The position numbers and the translations under genes are program-made. A DNA stretch of 64,000 bases from CAZLDI01 sp964558415 (GTDB lineage: Bacteria > Chloroflexota > Dehalococcoidia > SM23-28-2 > RBG-16-64-32), in contig CAZLDI010000008.1 in the NCBI GenBank assembly GCA_964558415.1, forward strand, positions 1 through 64,000, in the 5' to 3' direction. The notes under the pieces were generated by a model that worked only from the letters and a program-made list of their open reading frames with translations, was not told the DNA's origin and made no database searches. Positions 1 to 8,762 of this stretch are shown here, piece by piece; position 1 is the stretch's first letter, and each line of letters begins with the position of its first letter.

Positions 1-239
1 GGCGTAGGTGTAGGCGTTGGCGTCGGTGTAGGCGTTGGCGTTGGCGTCGGTGTAGGCGTTGGCGTGGGCGTTGGCGTGGGCGTTGGCGTCGGCGTAGGCG
101 TTGGCGTGGGCGTGGGCGTGGGCGTGGGTGTCGGTGTCGGTGTCGGTGTTGGTGTGGGTGTCGGTGTTGGTGTTGGTGTGGGTGTTGGTGTTGGTGTCGG
201 TGTAGGCGTGGGTGTGGGAGTCGGAGTGGGCGTCGGAGT
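1..239 (-). repeat. Degenerate 6-base tandem repeat encoding (Thr-Pro)n
   Basis: About 39 tandem copies of a hexamer (ggcgtn or ggtgtn on the plus strand) read as alternating Thr and Pro codons on the minus strand, in frame with the surface protein. Third codon positions vary while the amino acids do not, so selection appears to hold the dipeptide repeat. The array continues past the window edge. It is also a likely site of length change or misassembly. Confidence 0.9.
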
Positions 240-1628
240 TGCGGTGACGATGGCCCCGATCTGAATCTGGTTGTCGCGTTGGCCGACGCTGGTGGTAGGC
301 GACTTGCAGGTCTTGCCCGCGGACGTGTCGGAGGGCTCCACGAGGCAGATATAGCTCATGTGGAAGGGTGCGCCGGATACGCTCCCGGCACCGCACAAGC
401 CGGTGCCGCAACCGCTACCCCACCCATCAGGCGGAGAGTTTCCGGCGTCCGGGTCGCCTGACTCCGAGAGATGCCCGCCGAACCAGACGCCGACGGTGGT
501 GTTCACTACCGGGGCACTCACACTGATATGGAACACCACGCTGCTGTTGGCGCACGCAGGCGCGCCCGCGGCATCGTTGCCGTCTTTGTAGCAGTCCGCG
601 TCGGTGTCAGGCATATGCGACTCACACTTCGTCGGGTCCGTCACCGGTGGTGAGACGCAATCGTTTTCGGTGTCTTCCGACGCGCCGGCGGCGTCGTTGG
701 CCTGGAATTGCGTGCAGTTCGGATCGTTGAGACAGGGGAATGAGACGCTAACGCTCGTGCAAGGGGAAGGCGAACAGCCGATCATGATCTGACGTGGCGG
801 CGAATCCGCCCGCTCGGCATCAGCCACCCTCTCTGCCGGATGGCCCGCCACTGTCGCCGGTCCGAAGTTGTCCGAGGGCACTGCGACCGAGACAAGGTTG
901 CCCTCGATCGTGCTGCAGGCCGAGGCAGTGACGAATCCCGGCAGGCCGCCGCACCTCTTCAGAAGATCCGGCGAAAGGGTCTGGGTCTCCTCGGCATCCG
1001 TCACGAAGTCATACGCGTAAACGCTCCCCTGCGTGAACTCATATTCGAAGCCCAGTGTGTGGGCCCCCGACTCATCCAGGCTGTGAAACAAGCGCTGCGC
1101 TACGGAGTCGCCTTCACCGTAGATGGAGTTGTTCTGGTTGATGGCGCCCGTTCCCCAGGCGCAATCGTCGTTCACCTCATCGTTGTCGCTGTCGTTGAGA
1201 CACTGCGTGAAATCGATGTCGGCATCGGTGAAGGTCGTGGTCGCAAGCGGCGCCTCCGCCAGATTTCCCGACCACGGCGCGTTGTAGACGCGAACCTCGT
1301 AAAGGCCAAAGATGCCGTCCAGCTGATAGTAGTAGGTGAAGACCCCGGAACCATTCGTGAGAACAGTATCCCAACCGGGGGTGAGGGAGCCGTCTCCGAT
1401 AACGATGGACCCATCCGGGCGGATGATCGGCACGTCATAGTTTGTCGAGGCGGCGAGGCCCGTGCCGGTGACGGTCACTGTCTCGTTCGAGTAGTAGTCC
1501 GCCTTATCTGTGCTGACGGTGGGTGCGGCGTGACCGATGTAGATCACGAGCAACGCGGCCACCAGGCAGAGGGCGATGACCGATCCCGTTGCGCCGGTCC
1601 TCCCGACGGCAACGCGGACGGGGTTCAC
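1..1628 (-). CDS. Exported surface protein with Thr-Pro repeat tail (3' end outside window)
   Basis: The minus-strand frame is open from a GTG at 1628 to the left edge. A GAGGGG ribosome site lies about 7 bases before the GTG. The first 35 or so residues form a signal peptide: a basic N-terminus, then a hydrophobic run (VIALCLVAALLVIYIGHA). The mature part begins APTVSTDKADYYSNETVTV, which resembles an Ig-like or cell-surface adhesive fold. A cysteine- and Asp/Asn-rich stretch follows (LNDSDNDEVNDDC, like a calcium-binding thrombospondin type 3 repeat), then many further Cys residues. The last visible part is uninterrupted Thr-Pro. This looks like a secreted or wall-spanning protein with a rigid Pro-rich stalk. 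The function and the C-terminal anchor are not visible. Confidence 0.8.
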   Translation of the reverse strand, partial: MNPVRVAVGRTGATGSVIALCLVAALLVIYIGHAAPTVSTDKADYYSNETVTVTGTGLAASTNYDVPIIRPDGSIVIGDGSLTPGWDTVLTNGSGVFTYYYQLDGIFGLYEVRVYNAPWSGNLAEAPLATTTFTDADIDFTQCLNDSDNDEVNDDCAWGTGAINQNNSIYGEGDSVAQRLFHSLDESGAHTLGFEYEFTQGSVYAYDFVTDAEETQTLSPDLLKRCGGLPGFVTASACSTIEGNLVSVAVPSDNFGPATVAGHPAERVADAERADSPPRQIMIGCSPSPCTSVSVSFPCLNDPNCTQFQANDAAGASEDTENDCVSPPVTDPTKCESHMPDTDADCYKDGNDAAGAPACANSSVVFHISVSAPVVNTTVGVWFGGHLSESGDPDAGNSPPDGWGSGCGTGLCGAGSVSGAPFHMSYICLVEPSDTSAGKTCKSPTTSVGQRDNQIQIGAIVTATPTPTPTPTPTPTPTPTPTPTPTPTPTPTPTPTPTPTPTPTPTPTPTPTPTPTPTPTPTPTPTPTPTPTPTPTPTPTPT

Positions 1629-1786
1629 AACGCTTCCCCTCGGACGAGAACGGTTGTGGCGCTGCTATCGCATGCGGCAGCGTCATGACCAGCAAACGCC
1701 GGGGTCACCCGGCAAAACTCACCGATAGTAGAGCCTATGTCGGCGAAAACCAACAGGCACCGCACCCCCTATTCAAGTTAACGGTT

Positions 1787-1815
1787 ATTATCCGGTTATC
1801 GATAAACTTTGTCAA
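1787..1815 (-). promoter_or_regulatory. Sigma-70-type promoter for the surface protein, with a ~150-base leader
   Basis: On the minus strand TTGACA (1810-1815) is followed after exactly 17 bases by GATAAT (1787-1792). Transcription should begin near 1780, leaving about 150 bases of leader before the GTG at 1628. The leader contains a 6-bp stem with a 4-base loop near 1700-1715. I could not match it to a known riboswitch. Confidence 0.7.
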
Positions 1816-1896
1816 GCCCACGCCGCCTGGTATCAGCGGCGGAATGAACCCGAGCAAGGAGCGGGCCATTTCCTGTCTCGTGTCGGGCCCTCACGA

Positions 1897-1902
1897 TATA
1901 AT
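1897..1902 (+). promoter_or_regulatory. -10 box of the alaS promoter
   Basis: A perfect TATAAT ends only 3 bases before the GTG at 1906 and 9 bases before an in-frame TTG at 1912. No convincing -35 is seen. If the box is used, the transcript starts near 1909, and translation would begin at TTG 1912 on a leaderless message rather than at GTG 1906. Confidence 0.5.
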
Positions 1903-1905
1903 CCA

Positions 1906-4584
1906 GTGGAATTGAACGCACACGAATTGAGGGAGGCCTTCCTCCAGTTCTTCGAATCGGAAGGACTGGGGCACCGGCGCGTGCCCAGCGCGCCAGTGGT
2001 GCCCCCGGGCGACCCAACACTGCTCTTCACCAGCGCCGGCATGGTGCAGTTCAAACCGTACTTCATGGGCCAGGAGAAGCCGCCCCATAACCGCCTCGTG
2101 ACGGTGCAGAAGTGCTTCCGGACGACGGACATCGAGTCAGTGGGAGACACGTCTCACCTGACGTTTTTCGAGATGCTGGGCAACTTCTCCGTGGGGGACT
2201 ACTTCAAGGAGCGGGCGATCCCGTGGGCGTGGGAGTTCGTGACGAAGGTGCTGAAGCTGGACCGCGAGCGGCTCTGGGCCGCGGTGTACCTTGATGACGA
2301 TGAAGCGTACGACCTCTGGCTGAAGGTGGGAGTGCCGGCGGCGAAGATCCGGCGCTACGGGGAGGAGCACAACTACTGGTTCTCCGGGGACGTCGGCCCG
2401 TGCGGGCCGTGTTCCGAGCTGCACTACGATTTCGGCGAGCAGTTTGGCTGCGGTCCGGACTGCGAGCCGTCACACGAGTGCGGGCGTTTCCTGGAGATCT
2501 GGAACCTGGTATTCATGTCGTTCTATTGCGACGGCGAGAAGCGCACGCCCCTGCCTTCGAAGAACATCGATACGGGCGCGGGGTTGGAGCGCATCGCCTC
2601 GGTGCTGCTGTTTGAGAGCCCTGGTTGGGACAAGAGCCGTGTACCCTCCGTGTACGAGACGGACTTGTTCGTCCCTATCATCAGGCGAATCGAGGAGCTG
2701 TGCGGGAAGCGCTACGGCGACGACGAGCGTACCGACCGCGCGATGCGGATAGTGGCAGAGCACGCCCGAGCGGTCACGTTCCTGATCGGTGACGAGCGGA
2801 CGCCGGTCGCGCCGTCGAACGATGAGCGCGGCTACGTCACGCGGCGGATGCTGCGGCGGGCCGTGTACTTCGCTCGGCGGCAGTTGGAGATCCAGCAGCC
2901 GGTGATGGTTGACCTGGCAGAGTCCGTGATCGATACGATGGCCGCGTCCTACCCGGAGCTGGAGCAAACACGTGGGTTCGTAACGGATATCTTGGCACCG
3001 GAGGAACGGCGGTTCGACGACACGCTGAGTCGGGGGGCGGAGATGCTGGATGACCTCCTGTCCCGCAGCACAGAGACGAGAATGATCGCCGGTCCGGAGG
3101 CGTTCCTTCTTCACGATACCTACGGGTTCCCGTTGGAACTCACACTGGAAATAGCGGCGGAGCAAGGCTTCTCGGTGGACGAGGCCGGGTTCGCCGCGGA
3201 GATGGAGCAGCAGCGGGAACGAGCGAGGGCGTCTGCGGGCGGCGCGGACACGGTCGCGGCAGAAGCGCTCTATTCCTCTCTCGTCGCGCAGCCCACGGTG
3301 TTTCGCGGCTACAAGGAGCTGGAGGCAACGGCCAGGGCGGTTGCCCTCCTGTCAGCCGGGTCCCCGCGGGAGAGTATTAGCGTCCCTGCCGATATCGAAG
3401 TGTTCCTCGCAGAGACGCCGTTCTACCCCGAGGGCGGTGGGCAGGTGGGAGATCGCGGCGAGATCGTTGGACCGAACGGGCGGGTCGCGGTCGAGGACAC
3501 GCAGCGGGTGGCCGGCAAGCTGATCGTGCATCGTGGGCGTGTGGTGGAAGGGAGCATCGCGGTCGGAGACGAGGTGGCGGCGCGGGTGGACGCGAGAAGT
3601 CGCGCGGACACGATGCGCAACCACACCGCGACACACCTGCTCCATGCGGCGCTGCGGCAGGTGCTGGGGACGCATGTCCGGCAGGCGGGATCGCTGGTGG
3701 CGCCGGCCCGGCTGCGGTTCGACTTCACGCATACGGAGTCGGTGTCAGACGAGCAGCTGGCGGCGGTAGAGGCGCTGGTCAACGAGAAGGTGCGTGAGAA
3801 CCTGCCGGTGCGCACGCGGACGACGACGTTCGACGAGGCGATGGCCGACGGCGTGCTGGCCTTCTTCGGGGAGAAGTACGGTTCGGAGGTCAGAGTCGTC
3901 GAGGTGAACACCGTCGCCCCGCGCTTCAGCGCAGAGCTGTGCGGCGGGACGCACTGCGAGCGCACGGGCGGCGTGGGCGTCGTGGTGGTCACAGGCGAGT
4001 CGTCCATCGGCTCCGGGATGCGGCGGATTGAGGCGCTGACGGGTCGCGGCGCTGAGGAGCACGTGCGGTCGCAGCGCGCGCTGCTGGAGGGCATCGCGCA
4101 GAGGCTCAGCGTGCCTCGGGACTCGCTGCTCGCGAAGGTCGAGGCGCTGGTTGCGGATCAGGAGGCGTTGCGAAAGCGGCTGGAGCGAATGGAGCGCTCG
4201 CTCGCGTCGGCGCCGGCGGCGGAAGACCTGATAGGCAAGGCGGTGAGCGTGGACGGGGTTTCGGTACTGGCGACTGAGGTGGATGCGCCCAGCACGGATG
4301 CGTTGCGTTACTACAGTGACGCCGTGCGCAAAGGGATGGACTCGGGCGTGGCAGTACTGGCGAGCGTGATCGACGGCCGGCCGCAGTTCGTGACACTGGT
4401 GACGAAAGACCTGGTAGAGCGCGGGGTGCACGCGGGCGAGATACTGAAGCGCGTCGCCACGGTGGCCGGTGGAGGCGGAGGCGGCCGTCCCGATATGGCC
4501 CAGGGCGGCGGGAAGGACGCGGCAAAGGTGACGGAAGCGCTGGCCTTGGTGGCCGGCATCGTGCGCGAGATGGTGAAGGCCTAA
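1906..4584 (+). CDS. alaS: Alanyl-tRNA synthetase
   Basis: This cytoplasmic class II synthetase charges tRNA-Ala. At 892 codons it has the usual full length. The N-terminal catalytic domain opens with a typical ELREAFLQFFESEGL helix. The editing domain carries the zinc-binding HxxxH (RNHTATHLLH, near residues 571-577) and the CGGTHC motif (near 679-684). A Gly-rich C-terminal domain (GGGGGGRPDMAQGGG) completes the protein. It is the first gene of a co-directional run with ruvX, which follows without a spacer. The start is uncertain: GTG 1906 keeps two extra residues, while TTG 1912 fits the TATAAT box placed just upstream. No ribosome site is visible for either. Confidence 0.97.
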   Translation: MELNAHELREAFLQFFESEGLGHRRVPSAPVVPPGDPTLLFTSAGMVQFKPYFMGQEKPPHNRLVTVQKCFRTTDIESVGDTSHLTFFEMLGNFSVGDYFKERAIPWAWEFVTKVLKLDRERLWAAVYLDDDEAYDLWLKVGVPAAKIRRYGEEHNYWFSGDVGPCGPCSELHYDFGEQFGCGPDCEPSHECGRFLEIWNLVFMSFYCDGEKRTPLPSKNIDTGAGLERIASVLLFESPGWDKSRVPSVYETDLFVPIIRRIEELCGKRYGDDERTDRAMRIVAEHARAVTFLIGDERTPVAPSNDERGYVTRRMLRRAVYFARRQLEIQQPVMVDLAESVIDTMAASYPELEQTRGFVTDILAPEERRFDDTLSRGAEMLDDLLSRSTETRMIAGPEAFLLHDTYGFPLELTLEIAAEQGFSVDEAGFAAEMEQQRERARASAGGADTVAAEALYSSLVAQPTVFRGYKELEATARAVALLSAGSPRESISVPADIEVFLAETPFYPEGGGQVGDRGEIVGPNGRVAVEDTQRVAGKLIVHRGRVVEGSIAVGDEVAARVDARSRADTMRNHTATHLLHAALRQVLGTHVRQAGSLVAPARLRFDFTHTESVSDEQLAAVEALVNEKVRENLPVRTRTTTFDEAMADGVLAFFGEKYGSEVRVVEVNTVAPRFSAELCGGTHCERTGGVGVVVVTGESSIGSGMRRIEALTGRGAEEHVRSQRALLEGIAQRLSVPRDSLLAKVEALVADQEALRKRLERMERSLASAPAAEDLIGKAVSVDGVSVLATEVDAPSTDALRYYSDAVRKGMDSGVAVLASVIDGRPQFVTLVTKDLVERGVHAGEILKRVATVAGGGGGGRPDMAQGGGKDAAKVTEALALVAGIVREMVKA

Positions 4585-5016
4585 TTGCGGTTCATTGGAC
4601 TCGACGTTGGAGAACGGCGGATCGGCGTTGCGGCAGCTGACGACCGGGTGGGCGTCGCGGTGCCCGTGACGACGGTGGAGGTGCGAGGCGAAGTCGGCGA
4701 AGCGCTCGGGCGAATCGTTCAGGAACAGATGGCGGACGAGGTCGTCGTGGGCATGCCGTACTCCATGTCGGGCGCGCTGGGTCCGCAGGCTCAGAGCGTG
4801 ATGGAGCTGATCGAGGCGCTTGAGGCGCGTACGGGCGTTCCCGTGCGCACTCACGACGAGCGCCTGACAACCGTGGAAGCCGAACGGCGGTTACGATCGG
4901 GTGCAGAGCGGGGCCGGAAGCCCGCGCGCGATCAAGAGAGAGGGAGAAAAGACGCGATGGCGGCGGCGATCATGCTGCAAGCCTATCTCGACGGCAGGCG
5001 GGTGCGGCCCTCCTGA
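4585..5016 (+). CDS. ruvX: RuvX/YqgF putative Holliday junction resolvase
   Basis: This is a small RNase H-like nuclease of 143 residues, typical of YqgF/RuvX, linked to Holliday junction resolution and, in some bacteria, to 16S rRNA processing. Family motifs are present: FIGLDVGERRIGVA at the N-terminus with the first acidic residue, VVGMPYSMSGALG in the middle, DERLTTVEAERRL, and the C-terminal KDAMAAAIMLQAYLD. It starts with TTG immediately after the alaS stop (TAATTG), so translation is probably coupled to alaS. The order alaS-ruvX-mltG is also seen in many Gram-positive-type genomes. Confidence 0.93.
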   Translation: MRFIGLDVGERRIGVAAADDRVGVAVPVTTVEVRGEVGEALGRIVQEQMADEVVVGMPYSMSGALGPQAQSVMELIEALEARTGVPVRTHDERLTTVEAERRLRSGAERGRKPARDQERGRKDAMAAAIMLQAYLDGRRVRPS

Positions 5017-5027
5017 GCGCGCGCCTC

Positions 5028-6071
5028 GTGCCCCTGGCCGCGTTCTTGACCGCAGGCGCGATGATCGCCCTGGCAGTGTGGCAGATCGGAAAAGGCCACG
5101 GCGGAGTGGACGACGTCAGTTTGTACGCACCCGAGGCCACCCCGTCGGAGGAGGCCGTGCTGGTCCCGGTGGAGGCCGGCGAGAGCCCGCAAGACGTCGG
5201 CGAGGCGCTGGAACGGGCGGGCGTAATCGAGTCCGCGACGCAGTTCGAGGTGCTCGTGTCATTCCTGGGTTACGACCGGATACTCCAGGCTGGAGAGTAC
5301 GAATTCCAGAAGGGGATCCCTGCGCTGGACGCGGTGTACCGGATACGCCGTGGCGAGGTATCCACGCGAACAGTCACGGTTATAGAAGGATGGCGGCTGG
5401 AGGAGATCGCCGATGCCGTTGCGGAGGAAGGAATAGACCGGGCGGGGTTCCTCGCCGCGGCGCGGGCCGAAGAGTTCGAGTTCAGCTTCCTGGCAGATCT
5501 GGATGAAAGTGACAACCTGGAGGGCTATCTGTTCCCGGCGACGTATTCAATCCGTCAGAGCGACGAGCCCGCGGACGTCGTGGCGGGCATGCTACAGGCA
5601 TTTGCGGATAACGTGCCGGCGGACCTCGCCGCGAGGGCGGATGAGGCCGGATTGACGCTCCACCAGGTGGTGACGCTCGCCTCAATCATCGAGCGGGAGG
5701 CTGTGGTGCCGGAGGAACGCCGGGTCATGGCGCAGGTCTTCCTGAGCCGGCTGGAGCGCGGGATAACACTGGACGCAGACCCCACGGTCCAGTACGCCGT
5801 TGCGGACGATCCGGACAGCGTGGAACGCTTCGGGTATTGGAAGGCGGGCCTAACGCTGGACGACCTCGAAATCGACTCGCCGTATAACACGTATCGGGAG
5901 CGTGGCGTGCCACCGGGGCCGATCTGCAGTCCGCGTCTGGACTCGCTGCTTGCGGTGCTGGCGCCGTCTGATACGAGGTACATCTACTTCGTGGCGAAAC
6001 CGGATGGGTCGCACGCCTTCGCGGAGACTCTTGCGGAACACCTTGAGAATGTCGATCGGTACCAGCGCTGA
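5028..6071 (+). CDS. mltG: Endolytic murein transglycosylase MltG (YceG-like)
   Basis: A membrane-anchored lytic transglycosylase, thought to cut nascent peptidoglycan strands and end their growth. The 347 residues include one N-terminal membrane segment (PLAAFLTAGAMIALAVW), a LysM-like part and the catalytic YceG domain. That domain contains LASIIEREA with the conserved Glu, followed by LDADPTVQYA and the late YNTYRERGVPPGPICSP motif. The GTG at 5028 is the first plausible start after ruvX. The short cytoplasmic N-terminus is unusual, but no better start exists. The stop overlaps the aroE start (TGATG). Confidence 0.93.
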   Translation: MPLAAFLTAGAMIALAVWQIGKGHGGVDDVSLYAPEATPSEEAVLVPVEAGESPQDVGEALERAGVIESATQFEVLVSFLGYDRILQAGEYEFQKGIPALDAVYRIRRGEVSTRTVTVIEGWRLEEIADAVAEEGIDRAGFLAAARAEEFEFSFLADLDESDNLEGYLFPATYSIRQSDEPADVVAGMLQAFADNVPADLAARADEAGLTLHQVVTLASIIEREAVVPEERRVMAQVFLSRLERGITLDADPTVQYAVADDPDSVERFGYWKAGLTLDDLEIDSPYNTYRERGVPPGPICSPRLDSLLAVLAPSDTRYIYFVAKPDGSHAFAETLAEHLENVDRYQR

Positions 6072-6931
6072 TGAAACACGTGGGAGTCATCGGATACCCG
6101 CTCGAGCAGTCGCTCTCTCCAACGTTTCAGCAGGCGGCGATCGACCACCTGGGGCTGGATATCGCGTACGAGTCGTGGCCGACGCCCCCGGATGGGCTGG
6201 AGACGCGGGTGATCGGGCTGCGGTCGCCCGTCGTGCTGGGCGCCAACGTCACGATCCCGCACAAACAGGCGATAATTCCGCTGCTGGACAGGGTGGACGA
6301 CCTCGCGCAGAGCGTCGGGGCGGTGAACACAATCGTCAATCGAGACGCGTCGCTGTTCGGATACAACACCGACGTGGCAGGCTTCCTGCGGGCGCTGCGT
6401 GAAGACGGCGGATTCGACCCCGGGGGCCGGCGCGCGGTCGTTGCCGGCGCGGGCGGCGCCGCAAGGGCGATCGTTGTGGCGCTCGCGGAGGCGAATGCGG
6501 AGTCGGTAACGGTCATAAACCGCACCTATGGGCGCGCGTCAAAGCTTGTGAATGACCTGAGGCCGACGGCCGCGGGCACATCGCTGACGGCGCTCCCTGA
6601 CCTACACGCGTCCTGGGCGGCCGCGATGGCCGCGAGCGACGTTTTGATAAACTGTACGTCGGTTGGTTCTGCTGGCAATGACAGCGAGGGCGAGTCTCCG
6701 GTCCCTGTCGAGACTCTGCGGTCTTCTACCTTTGTGTGCGACATCGTCTACCGGCCCGAAGAGACTCTGTTGATGCGCCTGGCACGCAAGCGGGGTTCCC
6801 GTGTGCTGGGCGGACTGCCGATGCTCGTCTACCAGGGCGCGACGTCCTTCGAGATGTGGACGGATGTCCCGGCGCCGGTGGAGGTGATGTTCACCGCGGC
6901 GCGGACGGCCCTCGCGGCGGAGGTAGCTTGA
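6071..6931 (+). CDS. aroE: Shikimate dehydrogenase
   Basis: Reduces 3-dehydroshikimate to shikimate with NADPH, a step in aromatic amino acid synthesis. The 286 residues show the shikimate-binding GYPLEQSLSP, the catalytic Lys in NVTIPHKQ, AVNTI, the Asp in GYNTDVAGF, and the nucleotide-binding GAGGAARA. The ATG overlaps the mltG stop by one base, which suggests translational coupling. Other shikimate genes (aroC, aroKB) follow within 1.7 kb in the same operon. Confidence 0.96.
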   Translation: MKHVGVIGYPLEQSLSPTFQQAAIDHLGLDIAYESWPTPPDGLETRVIGLRSPVVLGANVTIPHKQAIIPLLDRVDDLAQSVGAVNTIVNRDASLFGYNTDVAGFLRALREDGGFDPGGRRAVVAGAGGAARAIVVALAEANAESVTVINRTYGRASKLVNDLRPTAAGTSLTALPDLHASWAAAMAASDVLINCTSVGSAGNDSEGESPVPVETLRSSTFVCDIVYRPEETLLMRLARKRGSRVLGGLPMLVYQGATSFEMWTDVPAPVEVMFTAARTALAAEVA

Positions 6932-6932
6932 G

Positions 6933-7589
6933 ATGATGCAGTGGGCGCTACTCGGGCTGGCAATACTCTTTGTGTTTGTCGCCTACATCGTCATCCAGGG
7001 GACGCGCGCGGCGCTCGCCTGGCGGCAGGCCGCCGCGAACGGCGACATCGAGGTGATCCGCAGGATCGCGGAAGATGCGTTAGGGGTCTGGCGATCGGCG
7101 AAGCGACCGAAGGAGGTGCGCGTGGACGTATGGCGCGGGATCCAGAGCCTGGAGTTGGTTGACGCCGGGCCGGCGTTCGTACGGGTGTCCTGCCAGGTGC
7201 GGAGCGAGTACAAAATGGTCGGCGGGCGCTGGCTGGAAACGCGGAATCCGCTGGACGAAGGCATCGCGGTGACGGCGAAGGCGGCCGACATGCTGTTCTA
7301 CGAACTGCCTCATTTCAAGCCGGACCGAGTTTGGATGGACGTGTACACGAGCATGCCCGGACCCGAAGCCGCAATGAGACTGGAGTGCATCCTATCCACG
7401 GACTGCACGCGCGACGCAGCCCTGAACGTCGATTGGGAGGAATGGACGCCGGAAGAGATCGTGGACGAGCTCGGTGGCCGCTTCCGTCTGGGCGACCGCG
7501 GCGAGCCGTTGCCGATCGAAGTGGAACCTCCTTCTGCTCTCGACCCGCAGCCGGAGGCAGAAGGCGGAGCGGCCGTGGCGGCGTCATGA
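6933..7589 (+). CDS. Membrane-anchored protein of unknown function between aroE and aroC
   Basis: I do not recognise the family. The 218-residue product starts with one N-terminal membrane helix (ALLGLAILFVFVAYIVIQG). A roughly 170-residue soluble domain follows, rich in Trp and acidic residues (VDVWRGIQSLELVDAG, NVDWEEWTPEEIVDELGGRF), and the tail is Ala/Pro/Glu-rich. The start lies 2 bases after the aroE stop and the end overlaps the aroC ATG (ATGA), so it is part of the operon. The first part of the soluble domain (RQAAANGDIEVIRRIAEDAL) and the general shape recall Tim44-like membrane proteins, but I cannot assign it. Confidence 0.85.
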   Translation: MMQWALLGLAILFVFVAYIVIQGTRAALAWRQAAANGDIEVIRRIAEDALGVWRSAKRPKEVRVDVWRGIQSLELVDAGPAFVRVSCQVRSEYKMVGGRWLETRNPLDEGIAVTAKAADMLFYELPHFKPDRVWMDVYTSMPGPEAAMRLECILSTDCTRDAALNVDWEEWTPEEIVDELGGRFRLGDRGEPLPIEVEPPSALDPQPEAEGGAAVAAS

Positions 7590-8758
7590 CCGGACTACGA
7601 TTTCTGACGGCGGGCGAATCGCACGGCAGGGCGCTGACAGCGGTCCTAGAGGGGGTGCCCGCCGGGCTGTCTATTACCGAAGACTACATCGCCGTGGACC
7701 TGCGCAGGCGCCAGGGTGGATACGGGCGTTCCCGGCGGCAGCAGATCGAGCAGGACCACGCGCAGATCCTCGGTGGCGTGCGCCACGGCCGGACGCTCGG
7801 CGGGCCGGTCTCGATGCTGATCGAGAACCGCGTCTGGGAGGACTGGCAGGAGGTGATGCAGGTCGGGCCGTATGAGGGTGAGCCGAAGAAGTTAACGCGG
7901 CTTAGGCCCGGGCACGCTGACCTCGCCGGTTCGATGAAATATGGGTTCGATGACGCGCGGAACGTCCTGGAGCGGGCCTCGGCGCGCGAGACGGCGGCGC
8001 GAGTGGCCGTGGGCGCCGTCTGCCGGCGGTTCCTCGAGGAGTTCGGGATCGCCGTTAGATCCCACACGGTGGCGATCGGCAGCGTCGTCGCGACCGTCGA
8101 CGGCGAGCCGGACTGGGCGGTTGTCGAGGAGTCGCCGGTGCGCTGCGCGGACAGCAAGGCGGCAAAGGGCATGGTGCGCGCCATCGACGCAGCCCAGGAC
8201 GCCGGGGACACGTTGGGCGGTGTGTTCGAGATGTGGGCCACGGGCGTGCCGATCGGTCTGGGCTCGCACGTGATGTGGGACCGTAAGCTGGACGGGCAGC
8301 TGGCGCAGGCGGTGATGAGCATCCACGCTGTCAAGGGAGTGGAGATCGGGCCTGGATTCGCCGTTGCGGCGGGGCCGGGGCGGGAGGCGCACGATGTGAT
8401 CGTACCCGCTGAGAAATGGGACGGGCGCCCGTGGCGACGCGCGACGAACCGCGCCGGCGGACTCGAGGGTGGGATGACGAACGGCGAGCCGGTGATCGTG
8501 CGCGGGGCGCTGAAGCCGATAAGCACGCTGTCGAAGCCGCTGCCGTCCGTTGACCTGCTCACGGGCGGGGAGATACAGGCGCACTACGAGCGCTCTGACG
8601 TATGCACGGTGCCCGCGGCCGGGGTTGTGGGCGAGGCGATGGTGGCGATCGTGCTGGCGCGGGCGATGCTGGAGAAGTTCGGCGGCGACTCGCTGGCGGA
8701 GACGAGTCGGAACTACGATGGGTATCAGAAGACGGTCGGGCCGCGGGGGCAGGCTTAG
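7586..8758 (+). CDS. aroC: Chorismate synthase
   Basis: Converts 5-enolpyruvylshikimate-3-phosphate to chorismate using reduced FMN. The 390 residues, from ATG 7586, match the family length. Signatures include GESHGRALTAVLEGVPAGL at the N-terminus, RPGHADLAGSMKYG and ERASARETAARVA in the middle, and a Gly-rich GGLEGGMTNGEP stretch. The reading frame is open upstream of 7586, but the homology begins there and the ATG overlaps the previous stop (ATGA). It lies inside the aro block and is followed 4 bases later by aroKB. Confidence 0.97.
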   Translation: MTGLRFLTAGESHGRALTAVLEGVPAGLSITEDYIAVDLRRRQGGYGRSRRQQIEQDHAQILGGVRHGRTLGGPVSMLIENRVWEDWQEVMQVGPYEGEPKKLTRLRPGHADLAGSMKYGFDDARNVLERASARETAARVAVGAVCRRFLEEFGIAVRSHTVAIGSVVATVDGEPDWAVVEESPVRCADSKAAKGMVRAIDAAQDAGDTLGGVFEMWATGVPIGLGSHVMWDRKLDGQLAQAVMSIHAVKGVEIGPGFAVAAGPGREAHDVIVPAEKWDGRPWRRATNRAGGLEGGMTNGEPVIVRGALKPISTLSKPLPSVDLLTGGEIQAHYERSDVCTVPAAGVVGEAMVAIVLARAMLEKFGGDSLAETSRNYDGYQKTVGPRGQA

Positions 8759-8762
8759 CCGG

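Noticed and set aside
1..239. CRISPR array or satellite
   Set aside because: The repeats are 6 bases with no spacers and lie in frame with a protein.
64..264. Plus-strand ORF of Gly-Val repeats
   Set aside because: It is the antisense reading of the Thr-Pro array. The minus-strand frame continues into a protein with a signal peptide and conserved features.
840..1688. 282-codon plus-strand ORF
   Set aside because: It is antisense to the surface protein; its composition (Arg/Val/Asp-rich, no domain) is that of a GC-rich shadow.
1629..1780. Cyclic-di-GMP riboswitch in the surface-protein leader
   Set aside because: A GCCGGGTGACC segment recalls its 3' part, but the diagnostic 5' half is missing.
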